This document shows positions 32,501 to 39,076 of a stretch of 41,051 nucleotides of DNA, in pieces. The notes under the pieces are model-generated. The model was not told the DNA's origin. It saw nothing but the letters and a program-made list of their open reading frames with translations, and searched no databases. The first letter of the stretch is position 1, and each line of letters begins with the position of its first letter. This stretch comes from CAYZPW01 sp964480475 (lineage in GTDB: Bacteria; B130-G9): contig CAYZPW010000023.1 in NCBI GenBank assembly GCA_964480475.1, forward strand, positions 1 to 41,051. The letters are read 5' to 3'. The position numbers and the translations under genes are program-made.

Positions 32501-32824
32501 GCCGTTGTCATGAATGAGTATTCGATGAGCGCCGCAGAGACATTTCCGTATTCGTTCCGCCATCTGGGTATCGGGAAGCTGATCGGCGTGCCGACGCCGG
32601 GAGGCGTTGTCTGCGTGAGTGGTTATAAGCGCCTTCTCGATGGGACGCTTTATCAGGTCCCGCAGTGGGGCTCCTACACGTTGGAGGGCGAGGAGCTGGA
32701 AGGCGTGGGCGTGAAGCCAGACATCTACGTCGAGAACCCACCCGAGCAGGACTTTAGCATGACGAGCGACGACCAGCTCAAAAAGGCGGTCGAGGAATTG
32801 CTGCGACAGGTCAATGGGAACTAA
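29564..32824 (+). CDS. Secreted tricorn-type protease, second tandem copy with lysine-rich insert
   Basis: A 1086-residue paralogue of the previous gene with the same layout: signal peptide (cleavage after AFA, about 31), propellers, PDZ-like domain (GLRVSGVVPDG) and S41 domain. The catalytic set is kept as Ser769-His770 (GTSHSS), nucleophile Ser989 (NEYSMSAAETF) and Glu1046 (LEGVGVKPD); the residue after the nucleophile is Ala, not Asp. Between the two propellers (about 560-600) this copy has a lysine-rich stretch beginning KKPKKSKKKEVRKEKKKKR, where the first copy is acidic. GGAGGAG precedes the ATG, four bases inside the previous gene. The two clearly arose by duplication and now differ in surface charge, so they may take different peptides. 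Confidence 0.92.
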   Translation: MRIIGSTTILSRIAFLAAFCVLSLAPGAFAEDEPDSILGARYPSISPDGETIAFTYLGDLWRVPAEGGRATRLTVHPDFDGPSSWSPDGKWLAFSSTREYNSDVFVMPASGGVPNRLTYHADTDIVCGWSPDGKRVLFCSNRGVNPLIRPDSLFTVSPDGGLPIPMINFTANYGVLSPSGDTLAFVRGFIPSWLEGYSGSDDRDIWLTRLDGSPAAQFTDFEGNDVDPMWSEDSSKLYFLSDRDGVTNVWSKPVVGGEADKVTSFEQEGVVHAQIALNGSIIVCELHGEVYRVDPATGEHRRVIIQAPSDLKRNQVELETFRSKASEFALSKDAKQIAFVVHGEVFAMSASEPKEWTRLTETAAREDGLSWGPKGKKLAFCSDRNGNRDLFVMESTDSKEKRLSHSRHRRTTPLAATTAAEYSPVWAPDGKKVAYLVGQGDLWVADSSGKEPKLIAEGPAIEEVMWGPDGSWLVFSKLCAGWQSEIFIVSSDGEELHNITKNPARDFNPCVSEDGTKVVFLSHRGYRWQNTYEHDVWHVFLTKRAEEEYRARRDGDVEDEATKKPKKSKKKEVRKEKKKKRTLLDLFRKKKKPERKGLEFDFEDIHTRAMRISTTKGSAWALSVSPDGKTYAFGSDAFGDRNVYAVDEFGKQSRQLTDSGLDPREIIWHPNGKSMFVLSEGGTIAELRTTGQMRPVPFTAKMTIDHKGERLQMFNETWGMINRFFYDKDFHGVDWAAVREKYLPLLETVSTTEEFVMLLSQMVGELGTSHSSVRAPRDPDFKETGQLGLRFDPAWKGRGLRVSGVVPDGPTDLPGSEIHEGDVILSIDGLKIDKMNNPFDALMGKVDELVDLEVLKDGRGKPRLVTVKAWSKWDISQKMYLAWVASRKALVEKLSGGKVGYVHLRWMSPTYYQEFLNGLTHEMADKEALIVDVRFNGGGYGELQDALLSVLGRDVYFYFEDRDKSLKVMQPRFNWRKPIAVVMNEYSMSAAETFPYSFRHLGIGKLIGVPTPGGVVCVSGYKRLLDGTLYQVPQWGSYTLEGEELEGVGVKPDIYVENPPEQDFSMTSDDQLKKAVEELLRQVNGN

Positions 32825-32833
32825 TGGCGGAAG

Positions 32834-33397
32834 ATGGCCTGGTTTGGACCAATGATTGAATGTGTCATCTTTGACACTGGGCCCCTGATCTCAGCCTTTC
32901 AGAGCGACGCGATTCCTGTCTTGAGGCATCTGATCTTAAAGGCCTACACTGGGCCAGCCTGTATTAAGGAGCTCAAGCGGCTAGGCTGGGCGACGGAAAC
33001 AGAAACGATAAGACGAGATGGGGTCTTGGCAATCTGTGACTTGAGTGAGGATGAGAAGATCAGAGCGCGTAGAATAGCCAACGGAATAGCCCGTTGCTCA
33101 AGAAACAAGAGTCCGGCCATTCACAAGGGCGAATCGGAGGTCATAGCGATGGCGCTTGGCACCCAATCACGAGGTGATCTCGTTCTGTTGGACGAAAGAG
33201 CTGCAAGGTCAGTTGCCTCGAGAGAGGGAGTTCGCGTCTCAGGCTTCCCGGGGTTGCTTATCTTAGCGGCAGAACTTAAACTCCTTGGGCCTGAGCATGT
33301 GAGAGAAATGCTACAGCAGTGTCGTGAGCAAGGAACTCACTATTCTGAAAAGCTGATAGAGTTTGCTTATAGAAAAGCTGAGGAGGTTTGTGTGTGA
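32834..33397 (+). CDS. PIN-domain toxin-like protein
   Basis: A 187-residue protein with a PIN nuclease pattern: VIFDTGPLISAF (about 11-22) with the first acidic residue, HKGESEVIAMAL (about 97-108) with the second, and LVLLDERAARSVASREGV (about 116-133) with the last. This fits the DUF3368-like branch of PIN proteins, which cut RNA with metal ions and often act as toxins. The reading frame overlaps the next gene by one base (TGATG). The ATG at 32834 or that at 32852 could be the start; neither has a good ribosome site. The gene follows the tricorn pair by nine bases but is unrelated to it. Confidence 0.75.
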   Translation: MAWFGPMIECVIFDTGPLISAFQSDAIPVLRHLILKAYTGPACIKELKRLGWATETETIRRDGVLAICDLSEDEKIRARRIANGIARCSRNKSPAIHKGESEVIAMALGTQSRGDLVLLDERAARSVASREGVRVSGFPGLLILAAELKLLGPEHVREMLQQCREQGTHYSEKLIEFAYRKAEEVCV

Positions 33398-33651
33398 TGA
33401 CCAAGGCCATTCACGAGCCTGAAGAGGCGCTGATGGATATGCAGGAGGTCTGGGAGGACTTCTTGAGGCTCAAGGAGCTTGCGGTGGGGCAGAGTTACCG
33501 GACTGTGGCCATCGATGAGCAGACTGATAGGCTGATCCATGAGATTGTTGACAAAGGGATTTGTGGAGATGCGACCGAGGTCATTGTCAGAGCTGTCAGG
33601 GGCTTCTTCGCCTCAGTATGGCCGTCGTCTCCCGAGAAGATGGAGAAATGA
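33397..33651 (+). CDS. Ribbon-helix-helix antitoxin-like protein
   Basis: An 84-residue protein that pairs with the PIN protein. Residues about 35-75 (YRTVAIDEQTDRLIHEIVDK and then ATEVIVRAVRGFFA) follow the pattern of a ribbon-helix-helix DNA-binding domain: one strand, a helix, a turn, and a second helix with EVIVRAVR. Antitoxins of this kind bind their own promoter and shield the toxin. A GGAGG site lies eight bases before the ATG at 33397, and the gene starts within the toxin stop. The order toxin-then-antitoxin is the less common one. Partner and role are inferred from position and size. Confidence 0.65.
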   Translation: MTKAIHEPEEALMDMQEVWEDFLRLKELAVGQSYRTVAIDEQTDRLIHEIVDKGICGDATEVIVRAVRGFFASVWPSSPEKMEK

Positions 33652-33706
33652 CTGGAAACTCGGGAGCACTTGCAGTCACTGACCAGGGCAATTGCGAGGC
33701 AGGATA

Positions 33707-34111
33707 ATGAGCACATTCTCAGTAAAGGTCACGTTACGCAACTGGCAGAACAGGTTTCTACCTGAAGAGAGGCGTGGCGACGAAGTGGTGTGCGACGCAA
33801 TAGTTGATTCCGGAGCGGTGCAACTGGCGCTTCCGGTCGAGATCGTCGAGCGACTTAGACTTCTTCCAATGGACAAAACGACCGTCTTCACTGGCGACGG
33901 TGGCAGCCACGAATACCGGGTTGTGGGTATTGTTGAGGTTGAGGTCCAGGGCAGGAAGTGCGCGGTGCAAGCCATAGAGATTCCACGACACACAAGGCCT
34001 CTGCTTGGAGCAGTTCCGCTAGAGCAAATGGACTGGCACATCGACCCAGTGGAGCAGAAACTGGTCGGCAGACCTGAATCGCCCGACAAGCCGCTTCTGC
34101 CTATGGTCTAG
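33707..34111 (+). CDS. Retropepsin-like clan AA aspartic protease, second copy
   Basis: A 134-residue protein with AIVDSGAVQLALP at about residues 31-43, the Asp-Ser-Gly form of the aspartic protease loop, and RPLLGAVPLEQMDWHIDP (about 97-114), the second structural motif. As a single-domain protease it would act as a homodimer. It differs clearly from the gene at 3711-4073, which has DTG. It lies 55 bases after the antitoxin-like gene on the same strand. I chose the ATG at 33707, with GAGGCAGGA upstream, over an in-frame start five codons earlier. Confidence 0.75.
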   Translation: MSTFSVKVTLRNWQNRFLPEERRGDEVVCDAIVDSGAVQLALPVEIVERLRLLPMDKTTVFTGDGGSHEYRVVGIVEVEVQGRKCAVQAIEIPRHTRPLLGAVPLEQMDWHIDPVEQKLVGRPESPDKPLLPMV

Positions 34112-34114
34112 ATT

Positions 34115-34237
34115 AGTTGGCGGTTGGCGGTTAGCAGTTGTGGTCAGGCTGGGGGAAGATGAAGATAGCCAGGTTTGAGGACATAAAGTCGTAACAATGA
34201 ATAACCGCCGGCCGCCAACTGGCAACTGCCGATTATT
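34115..34237. repeat. GTTGGCAG-family repeat pair in inverted orientation
   Basis: GTTGGCGGTTGGCGGTTAGC and following bases (34117-34139) and its near complement CGCCGGCCGCCAACTGGCAA with following bases (34203-34233) face each other over about 65 bases. The right-hand copy lies inside the reading frame of the AroB-like gene, starting two codons after its ATG. Confidence 0.75.
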
Positions 34238-35303
34238 AACCGCGTGTTTTGCGAACCGCTCATACGACCTACATTACGGCCACGACATCTTCGGCCTGCT
34301 GCCCGAGGTGCTTGAGCAGAAGGACCTAACTGGCAACGTTCTTGTCGTCAGCAATCCCAGCGTGAAGGAGTCGCACGGGGACCGGCTGATGTTGGCACTT
34401 GGCGGGCGAGAGACCTCGTGGGCGCTCACACCCGCCGGGGAACGGCATAAGAACCTCGAGACGGTCAGCAAGCTCTACGTGGAGTGCGCAAAGGCCCGGA
34501 TGGACCGCGAGGCGTGCATCATCGCGCTCGGCGGCGGCGTGGTTCAGGACATAACGAACTTCGTGGCGGCGACCTTCAAGCGAGGCATTCCGTTAATTCA
34601 GATACCGACGACGCTGCTCGCACAGGTCGATATTGGCATCGGCGGCTGCGCGGTTGACCATCCGCTCGGAAAGAGCCTCATCGGCACATTCTACCAGCCA
34701 AAGGCGGCGATACTCGACCTCAAATGCCTCGAGACGCTCCCGGACACTGAGTTCGTCAATGGTATCGCGGAGATAATCAACAAGGTCGCTGGCCTCGGCG
34801 GCAAGATCGACGAGCTGAAGGCGGACTTGCCGGAGATCGCCGCTCGGAACGCGGACAAGGTGCTCGAATACATCATGGAGGCAAACCGCATCAAGATAGC
34901 GATAATCGAGCGCGACGAGACTGGCCTTTCGGGCGAGCGGCTCGTCCTCGACTGGGGCCACACGATTACGTATGCGATTGAGAAGGTCACTGATTACGAG
35001 ATGGCGCACGGCACGGCGCTTGGCATCGGTATGCACGGCGCGGCTCTTTTGGCGCGAGACCTGGGCTTTCTGGCCCCCGAACGAGTTGAGCTTCTGCGCG
35101 ATGTGATCGAGCAGGCCGGCCTCCCGACACACTTGCCGCGAAAGATCGACCCCGCAAGCCTCCTCCCCGAGATGCGCGTTGATGCAAAGGCCAAAGATGG
35201 CAAGATCAGGTTCATTCTGCTGCACGACTTCGGCGAGGCGTTTCTGTCCGAGCCGATTCGGGATAACGAGATTGAGCAGGTGCTACTGCGGCTGAGGCGT
35301 TAG
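34197..35303 (+). CDS. 3-Dehydroquinate-synthase homologue with altered active site
   Basis: A 368-residue sugar-phosphate-cyclase protein. Family marks are GGGVVQDITNFVAATFKRG (112-130), PTTLLAQVDIGIGG (137-150) and HPLGKSLIGTFYQP (155-168). True DHQ synthase has GGKTGVNHPLGK, AEVIK and GHTFGHAIE. Here GGK is GGC (Cys151), NHP is DHP, AEIIK is AEIIN (Asn195) and the third has Tyr259 in place of one zinc-ligand His. Glu192, His255, His271, the NAD-binding glycines and PLGK remain. Ordinary shikimate-pathway function is doubtful; it may be another cyclase or a binding protein. The first 15 or so residues are encoded by the repeat at 34203-34237; no later in-frame ATG, GTG or TTG codon precedes the conserved part, and the ribosome site is weak. 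Confidence 0.8.
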   Translation: MNNRRPPTGNCRLLTACFANRSYDLHYGHDIFGLLPEVLEQKDLTGNVLVVSNPSVKESHGDRLMLALGGRETSWALTPAGERHKNLETVSKLYVECAKARMDREACIIALGGGVVQDITNFVAATFKRGIPLIQIPTTLLAQVDIGIGGCAVDHPLGKSLIGTFYQPKAAILDLKCLETLPDTEFVNGIAEIINKVAGLGGKIDELKADLPEIAARNADKVLEYIMEANRIKIAIIERDETGLSGERLVLDWGHTITYAIEKVTDYEMAHGTALGIGMHGAALLARDLGFLAPERVELLRDVIEQAGLPTHLPRKIDPASLLPEMRVDAKAKDGKIRFILLHDFGEAFLSEPIRDNEIEQVLLRLRR

Positions 35304-35310
35304 GCCTCAG
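35292..35310. terminator. Hairpin across two convergent stop codons
   Basis: CTGAGGC-GTTAG-GCCTCAG is a perfect inverted repeat with 7-base arms. It covers the stop of the AroB-like gene (35301-35303) and that of the small minus-strand gene (35307-35309). It could end transcription from both sides; there is no T-tract, so this is tentative. Confidence 0.45.
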
Positions 35311-35492
35311 GATCGTCGAGCAACCGAGCGGCTAGTTTCGGCCTGGGCCTTTATGAACTGAACGAATTCCTCGTCCAACATTCCCCTGGTCTCCTCGTGT
35401 ATCTTCAGCCTAGCATAATGCACTTCCTGAAGAGCCGGATCACCGGGAAAATCCTTAACCGCCTTATCCCACAGCTCGTCCATGTCAGCCAT
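35307..35492 (-). CDS. Small protein of unknown function, likely partner of a PIN toxin
   Basis: A 61-residue charged protein beginning MADMDELWDKAV. I do not recognise a domain; it looks helical and soluble. An AAGG site lies seven bases before the ATG at 35492, and an earlier in-frame TTG at 35498 is less likely. It stands 17 bases after the C-terminal remnant of a PIN toxin (35510-35680) on the same strand. Small genes of similar size are often seen in this place after PIN genes of that type, so it is perhaps the leftover of a toxin-antitoxin pair. Confidence 0.5.
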   Translation of the reverse strand: MADMDELWDKAVKDFPGDPALQEVHYARLKIHEETRGMLDEEFVQFIKAQAETSRSVARRS

Positions 35493-35509
35493 AGGCAAAC
35501 CTTCAAACC

Positions 35510-35680
35510 TTATAGAATCTCCGCGGGCGAGACGATCTGGATGTCAGGATAGCCCCACAGAAGATTCACTGCGTTAACGATCCGCCGCGTTCTCACCCTA
35601 ACAATATGTCTGAAGTTCCAGCTGAGAAGATAATCCATCTCATTAAGTGGGGCAACGGCGGCCCAGATTGTTGATGTCAC
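35510..35680 (-). pseudogene. C-terminal remnant of a PIN-domain toxin
   Basis: Read on the minus strand from a GTG at 35680, the 56-residue frame reads WAAVAPLNEMDYLLSWNFRH and then IVNAVNLLWGYPDIQIVSPAEIL, followed by TAA. This matches the end of VapC-like PIN toxins (MDYLLTWNF, then GYP, then the P-EEL tail). The N-terminal two-thirds, with the first acidic residues, is absent in any frame; a stop stands directly before the GTG. It is therefore a remnant. Confidence 0.7.
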
Positions 35681-35745
35681 TCATAGTCTGTGGAATGGGG
35701 CGATAGGCATCAACTAACATGTAGTCAATAAGTTACGGATCAACA

Positions 35746-35952
35746 ATGAACATACAGACAAAACTCGGGATAAGAATCAAGCAGCTTAGAAAAGAGAAGG
35801 GCATCTCCCAGGAAGAGCTCGCGTTCAAAGCCGGCCTACATAGGACATATATGAGCGACGTAGAGCGGGGCACGAGAAATGTGTCTATCAGAAACATTGA
35901 GAAAATCGCTAAGGCGTTAAGCGTCACGCCATCGAAACTACTCGAAGTATGA
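35746..35952 (+). CDS. XRE-family helix-turn-helix regulator (C-protein-like)
   Basis: A 68-residue protein that is almost all helix-turn-helix: RIKQLRKEKGISQEELAFKA followed by LHRTYMSDVERGTRNVSIRN and the IEKIAKALSVTPSKL tail. This is the pattern of the controller proteins of restriction-modification systems, which first raise and then hold down nuclease expression. Its stop overlaps the nuclease start as ATGA, so both come from one message. A true C-box was not identified in the 50 bases upstream. The start has no strong ribosome site. Assignment to a controller rests on the operon. Confidence 0.85.
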   Translation: MNIQTKLGIRIKQLRKEKGISQEELAFKAGLHRTYMSDVERGTRNVSIRNIEKIAKALSVTPSKLLEV

Positions 35953-36821
35953 AAACGAAGTATCAAGACATTGTCCGTGATCTTTTCTTGAAGATTCCAT
36001 CAGAGGTTGTGGACGTGTCGAAGCCGAGGGTGAGAGGGAGAACTCCAACCCTGGCCGTCTCTAACTTCTTGACCAACCGGGAGCAGGGCGACTGGGCAGA
36101 AAGCCTGGTTCAAAGAGCTATCAATGTGTCCGTGCCGAGTCTAGAAGCAGTCAAGTACGGACGATCTGACGAGATAACAGCCGGGGACCCTGGGTTCAAA
36201 GAGTTCTACGAATCATACCAGAACGAACTGGACTCGATCGGAAAGAAACCAGACCTTCTGCTGTTTCGTTTGGATGAATACGAGGATTCTTGGAATCTTG
36301 ATGTCAGCCTTAGACCAGAAGACCAGCTGGACAAGATTGCAGGGAAGGCTATTGCCGCACTTGAGGTGCGTTCAAGCGCTTTCCTGGTCAGTAGCTACGA
36401 CAAGCATGTGCGTAGTGGGAGCGGTCGAATGACCCGGAGGTTCTTGAGTTTCACGCCCAAAGCAGAGGACCTGTTGGTCATCCACAAATGGATCATAAAC
36501 TACGGCGTAAAGCACTTCTATGTGCAGGTGTTCTTCGATCGCATCTATGCTATCTCATTTCGCAAGATTCTTGAGATCATAAGCGATCCAGACAACAGAA
36601 ACAGCATCTACACGGTGGAGAAGAACGCAAAGAACCAATTCAAATCAACGATTCACATTGATGTGAATCAGGGGGCCCTGCTTTCAAGAAGGATGGAACG
36701 TCCTGAGCACTTCAGCAATGTCAAAGAGCTGGACCGAGGAAGGCTGCTCTATTACGTCAAGTTCAAAGGGGGCAAGGCCACTCTCGACGTGCCTGCTTTT
36801 CTAGCTGAATTGGAGCGATAG
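35949..36821 (+). CDS. Type II restriction endonuclease, AccI-like
   Basis: A 290-residue protein whose patterns match the AccI nuclease family: FLTNREQGDWAES (40-52), KPDLLLF (100-106) with the PD pair at 101-102, and ALEVRSSAFL (137-146), which gives a PD-ExR form of the nuclease core with Glu139. Later segments LSFTPKAEDLLVIHKWI, HFYVQVFFDRIYAISF and GRLLYYVKF also fit. AccI cuts GTMKAC; the same site here is inference. It follows the controller gene with a 4-base overlap, and its end overlaps the convergent methyltransferase by 21 bases. The three genes look more A/T-rich than the flanks, which suits arrival by transfer. Confidence 0.8.
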   Translation: MKTKYQDIVRDLFLKIPSEVVDVSKPRVRGRTPTLAVSNFLTNREQGDWAESLVQRAINVSVPSLEAVKYGRSDEITAGDPGFKEFYESYQNELDSIGKKPDLLLFRLDEYEDSWNLDVSLRPEDQLDKIAGKAIAALEVRSSAFLVSSYDKHVRSGSGRMTRRFLSFTPKAEDLLVIHKWIINYGVKHFYVQVFFDRIYAISFRKILEIISDPDNRNSIYTVEKNAKNQFKSTIHIDVNQGALLSRRMERPEHFSNVKELDRGRLLYYVKFKGGKATLDVPAFLAELER

Positions 36822-38417
36822 CTGAGATTTGGCGGACACTTCCTGTCCTGAGCTGAGAGCTTCATCCTCGAAGATGCGATTCAGCTTCGACCGGAGTTGC
36901 TCCGTTCGCGATGAGTCACCGCCTAGTGCGCTCTTGCGCCACAGGCCGTAGAGCTCCTCGATGTTGCGTAGCAGAGTTCCCGGCAATTGACGAAAATCTA
37001 CAACTAGACTCTTGTTAATATCGTTTGGCTCAAGCTTCTCCAGCCCGTCGCCATATTGTCTTTTCTCGGCGCTCACCAGACATTGCGCAAAATCCGTGAG
37101 CAAATACGCCATCATTATGTTGAGAAAACCTTTGCCCAGAAAAGTCGGATAAATCGAGTGAAAACACGTGAGGTTCCGAGCTTCGGACTCGTTTCGAACA
37201 AACCTGAGGCCCTTCCGACCAAAGACGGTGACCAGAATTGGCGCCGGAGCTCTCTGTTCGGACGACCACCAGGGTGACCGATGTCGCGTGAGATACCTCT
37301 TGTCTACTCCCTCCTTCCGACCAAGTTGCAGATACCTTTTCAGGTTAGGGTCAGGCTCCAATCCGTTCGCGTAAAGCAAGAATGCCTTTCTGTTTTTCGC
37401 AATCAGTTGCTTCAAGTTCTCTTCAACGAAAATGTTGGAACGCGCGTCTAGGGCTTTAGTAATGCATGGAACGATATATCTTCGACTTATGCCATAACGA
37501 ACTAGATCTGATTTGGAGAACGTGAAGTACTTGTTGGAGCCTGTTGCGATTCCCCGCATTACTCTAGCGTATCTGGTAAATGGAACAAGAATGCTCCCAG
37601 AGTGCCGGGTCTCGAAGTAGCTTTTCCACTTGACGGCGGGATCCAGTTCATCAATCCTCTTGAAAAGAACATCGGTTGACCCGGAGGGGATAGCGACATC
37701 CCCGGAGATCAATTCCCAGACCTCATCCGCGTCAAGCTGACCGCCAACTCTTATGAACGTGACCGGGGCGGACGAGGCCCTTGGCTGACCAAACAACAAT
37801 ATGCACGCCGTAGTCAACACGTCGGAAAACACTGACAATCTAAAATCGAACACAATAATGAATGCCAATCTGTTTGTTCTGAGCAGGAACTCCTTGACTG
37901 CTACGCCGTAATTCGCATTTAGGAACTCGCTTGGGGTAATGAACGCCATTCTGCCCTTGTCTGAGAGCTGGAGCATGGCCTTTATCATGAACAGGCAATA
38001 TACATTGGTGTTGAGGCTGACCGAAATGGATGATTCGTCTCTCAGAAGACGTAGGTATGTTCTTCGCTTTGGAACATAGTGGTGCTTCAGGTATGGTGGA
38101 TTACAAATGATACCTTCGTATTTCGGGGCGAAAGGCGAGGTCATAAAGTCCTCTTGAAACAGCTTGACCTTCGCTTTCTTCCTCAGCTGGGCCAGAATCG
38201 GGTTAGTGAAAGATATGATTTGGGAGTCAATCTCGTAAGCATCTATCTCGACATCGGAGCTCGCGAGACGAGAGATGCTGCGCTCAAAAACGTATGTTCC
38301 AGAACCAGGATCCAGTATGCGTTTAGGATTGGAAGCCAATACCCACCGTGACATGAGGTCAGCGATATGCGTGGGCGTAAAAAACTGCCCTCTGCTTTTT
38401 CTCTCTGCATGGGGCAC
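36801..38417 (-). CDS. DNA adenine methyltransferase of the AccI-like system
   Basis: A 538-residue N6-adenine methyltransferase of the gamma/TaqI type. The AdoMet motif is ILDPGSGTYVF (34-44), the acidic motif II follows near YEID, and the catalytic motif is NPPY (106-109). The target-recognition part makes up the C-terminal half. It should methylate the site cut by the convergent nuclease. The usual family start RKSRGQFFTP is present, but the only start is a GTG (38417) with AGGGGA directly against it. The same frame stays open for another 43 codons upstream with a plausible EEAYCRGVP, yet without ATG, GTG or TTG, so the real N-terminus may be longer or damaged. Confidence 0.85.
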   Translation of the reverse strand: MPHAERKSRGQFFTPTHIADLMSRWVLASNPKRILDPGSGTYVFERSISRLASSDVEIDAYEIDSQIISFTNPILAQLRKKAKVKLFQEDFMTSPFAPKYEGIICNPPYLKHHYVPKRRTYLRLLRDESSISVSLNTNVYCLFMIKAMLQLSDKGRMAFITPSEFLNANYGVAVKEFLLRTNRLAFIIVFDFRLSVFSDVLTTACILLFGQPRASSAPVTFIRVGGQLDADEVWELISGDVAIPSGSTDVLFKRIDELDPAVKWKSYFETRHSGSILVPFTRYARVMRGIATGSNKYFTFSKSDLVRYGISRRYIVPCITKALDARSNIFVEENLKQLIAKNRKAFLLYANGLEPDPNLKRYLQLGRKEGVDKRYLTRHRSPWWSSEQRAPAPILVTVFGRKGLRFVRNESEARNLTCFHSIYPTFLGKGFLNIMMAYLLTDFAQCLVSAEKRQYGDGLEKLEPNDINKSLVVDFRQLPGTLLRNIEELYGLWRKSALGGDSSRTEQLRSKLNRIFEDEALSSGQEVSAKSQLSLQFS

Positions 38418-38548
38418 TCCCCTGCAATACGCTTCCTCGATGCTGCAATCAGAGGAATGCGCACTACACGTTCTGATCGGATCGCTGTGTTGCGGTAGAA
38501 TCGGTCTCCCCTTTCACGTCGTTGCACGATCTAGCCTTACCGCCACAA

Positions 38549-38722
38549 TCATAGGCGATGAGGTCTCAGAATCTCAAGAACATAATCCCTAGCGAGACTC
38601 GTCGTCCGAGTTGATTTGTCTGAGCTGTAGATTAGCTCTCCTGTGGACGCCGATACGAATTCTACTTTAGCGCAGTTGACGTTTTGGATTGCGCTGTGTG
38701 AAGATCGAATTGGAGCAGGCAA
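38549..38722 (-). CDS. Possible small protein between methyltransferase and ybaB
   Basis: A 57-codon frame from a TTG at 38722 reads through a region that otherwise has no gene. The end, TSLARDYVLEILRPHRL, is rich in ordinary protein-like codons. No family is recognised and there is no strong ribosome site. It could be the decayed 5' part of the restriction-modification locus, or chance. The gap 38418-38757 holds nothing else that I can see. Confidence 0.2.
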   Translation of the reverse strand: MPAPIRSSHSAIQNVNCAKVEFVSASTGELIYSSDKSTRTTSLARDYVLEILRPHRL

Positions 38723-38757
38723 GAACCTGGGAATACGAAGGGCAAGAGGGGAATCGT

Positions 38758-39075
38758 ATGAATCTGAACATCTTCAAGCAGATGCAGAAGGTTAAGGAGA
38801 AGATGGCCGAGGCGCAGGCGGCTGTTCGGGAGAAGACGGTTGAGGCCACCGTCGGGGGCGGTATGGTTACGGTCGTGGCCAATGGCGCTCAGGAGATCAT
38901 CTCAATCTCGCTCGACAAGGAGGTCATTGATCCTGACGACGTCGATATGCTGGAGGATCTTGTGCTTTCAGCGGTCAATGACGCGCTGCGAAAGTCGAAG
39001 GAGCTGATGGCTCAGGAGATGGGCAAGTTCGCAAAGCAAATGGGTCTGCCGCCGCAGATACTGAACAAGCTGTAA
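38758..39075 (+). CDS. ybaB: YbaB/EbfC nucleoid-associated protein
   Basis: A 105-residue protein of the YbaB/EbfC family. It begins with the amphipathic helix FKQMQKVKEKMAEAQAAVREK, followed by the strand region VEATVGGGMVTVVANGAQEI, and ends with helices that include the usual GLPPQIL tail. YbaB forms dimers that bind DNA and help organise the nucleoid. The ATG at 38758 has AGAGGGG upstream; the in-frame start at 38689 adds residues foreign to the family. It is followed at once by recR, the usual order, but dnaX, which normally comes first, is absent. Confidence 0.92.
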   Translation: MNLNIFKQMQKVKEKMAEAQAAVREKTVEATVGGGMVTVVANGAQEIISISLDKEVIDPDDVDMLEDLVLSAVNDALRKSKELMAQEMGKFAKQMGLPPQILNKL

Positions 39076-39076
39076 G

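Noticed and set aside
35713..35726. ACTAACATGTAGT before the controller gene as a C-box
   Set aside because: Its symmetry is weak and only one half-site is present; controller sites normally occur as two close symmetric pairs.
38243..38527. Minus-strand 94-codon frame overlapping the methyltransferase start
   Set aside because: It overlaps the methyltransferase N-terminus in another frame; the methyltransferase frame shows the family motif RKSRGQFFTP.
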